From: Bacteroidota bacterium
GTDB taxonomy: Bacteria > Bacteroidota > Bacteroidia > Cytophagales > Cyclobacteriaceae
Reading direction: 5' to 3'
NCBI GenBank assembly: GCA_024280115.1
Contig: JAJRQT010000136.1
Span: 1-42,136, forward strand
DNA: 42,136 nt
Part shown: positions 42,128 through 42,136 of the stretch, piece after piece
Layout: each line of letters starts with the position of its first letter
Numbering within the stretch: position 1 is the first letter of the stretch
Notes under the pieces: generated by a model
Database searches by the model: none
What the model saw: the letters and a program-made list of their open reading frames with translations, nothing else
Told to the model about the DNA's origin: nothing
Program-made: the position numbers and the translations under genes

Positions 42128-42136
42128 AACATAAAG

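Overview
The window looks like a chromosomal segment of a Bacteroidetes bacterium, most likely a Cytophagales-type marine or glycan-degrading species. The evidence is three TonB/SusC-type genes or SusD partners, an ECF sigma / FecR / STN-SusC relay, a TPR-PD40-OmpA protein, A-rich translation starts with few Shine-Dalgarno sites, and a TAnnTTTG-type promoter element. No rRNA, tRNA or CRISPR array was seen.

Layout. (1) 1-3793, minus strand: the N-terminal part of a SusC-like receptor cut by the window edge, a PorE-like OmpA protein and QueE (queuosine precursor synthesis). (2) 3907-4605: a MazF/PemK toxin with its small antitoxin, preceded by two related hairpins. (3) 4756-7700: folD and lepA, both minus. 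folD is interrupted by an in-frame TGA exactly where a Cys is expected; the frame is otherwise intact. (4) 7963-15038: a carbohydrate cluster with a lipoprotein sulfatase, a Tat-type cellulase-like hydrolase, an AraC regulator (minus), ThuA, a sugar phosphate isomerase/epimerase-like TIM barrel, and a Tat/lipoprotein Gfo/Idh/MocA oxidoreductase. (5) 15245-30185, minus: a fucose polysaccharide utilization locus. Read in the direction of transcription it runs ECF sigma, gene remnant, ORF6N protein, FecR, STN-containing SusC, SusD, terminator, two GH29 alpha-L-fucosidases, FucP permease, a URO-D-like protein, and a third GH29 gene reduced to a pseudogene by a large internal deletion. (6) 30313-41944, plus: a LacI regulator followed by an apparently complete myo-inositol operon (class II aldolase/IolJ, IolB, IolC, IolD, sodium-solute symporter, IolA, IolE, IolG).

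How the genes work together. Regions 4 and 5 suggest that a sulfated, fucose-containing glycan is bound by SusCD, desulfated, defucosylated by GH29 enzymes, and that the fucose is imported by FucP. The ThuA / isomerase-like / Gfo group resembles parts of 3-keto-glycoside chemistry. Region 6 would take myo-inositol through 2-keto-inositol, trihydroxycyclohexane-dione, 5-deoxy-glucuronate, 2-deoxy-5-keto-gluconate and its 6-phosphate to a triose phosphate and malonate semialdehyde, with IolA making the acyl-CoA. A perfect 20-bp palindrome of LacI-operator form lies ahead of the first iol gene.

Between genes there are several dispersed repeats and hairpins: a MITE-like pair flanking fucP, a small hairpin inserted into one copy, and low-complexity tracts. 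All functional statements rest on reading motifs by eye; no database search was run.
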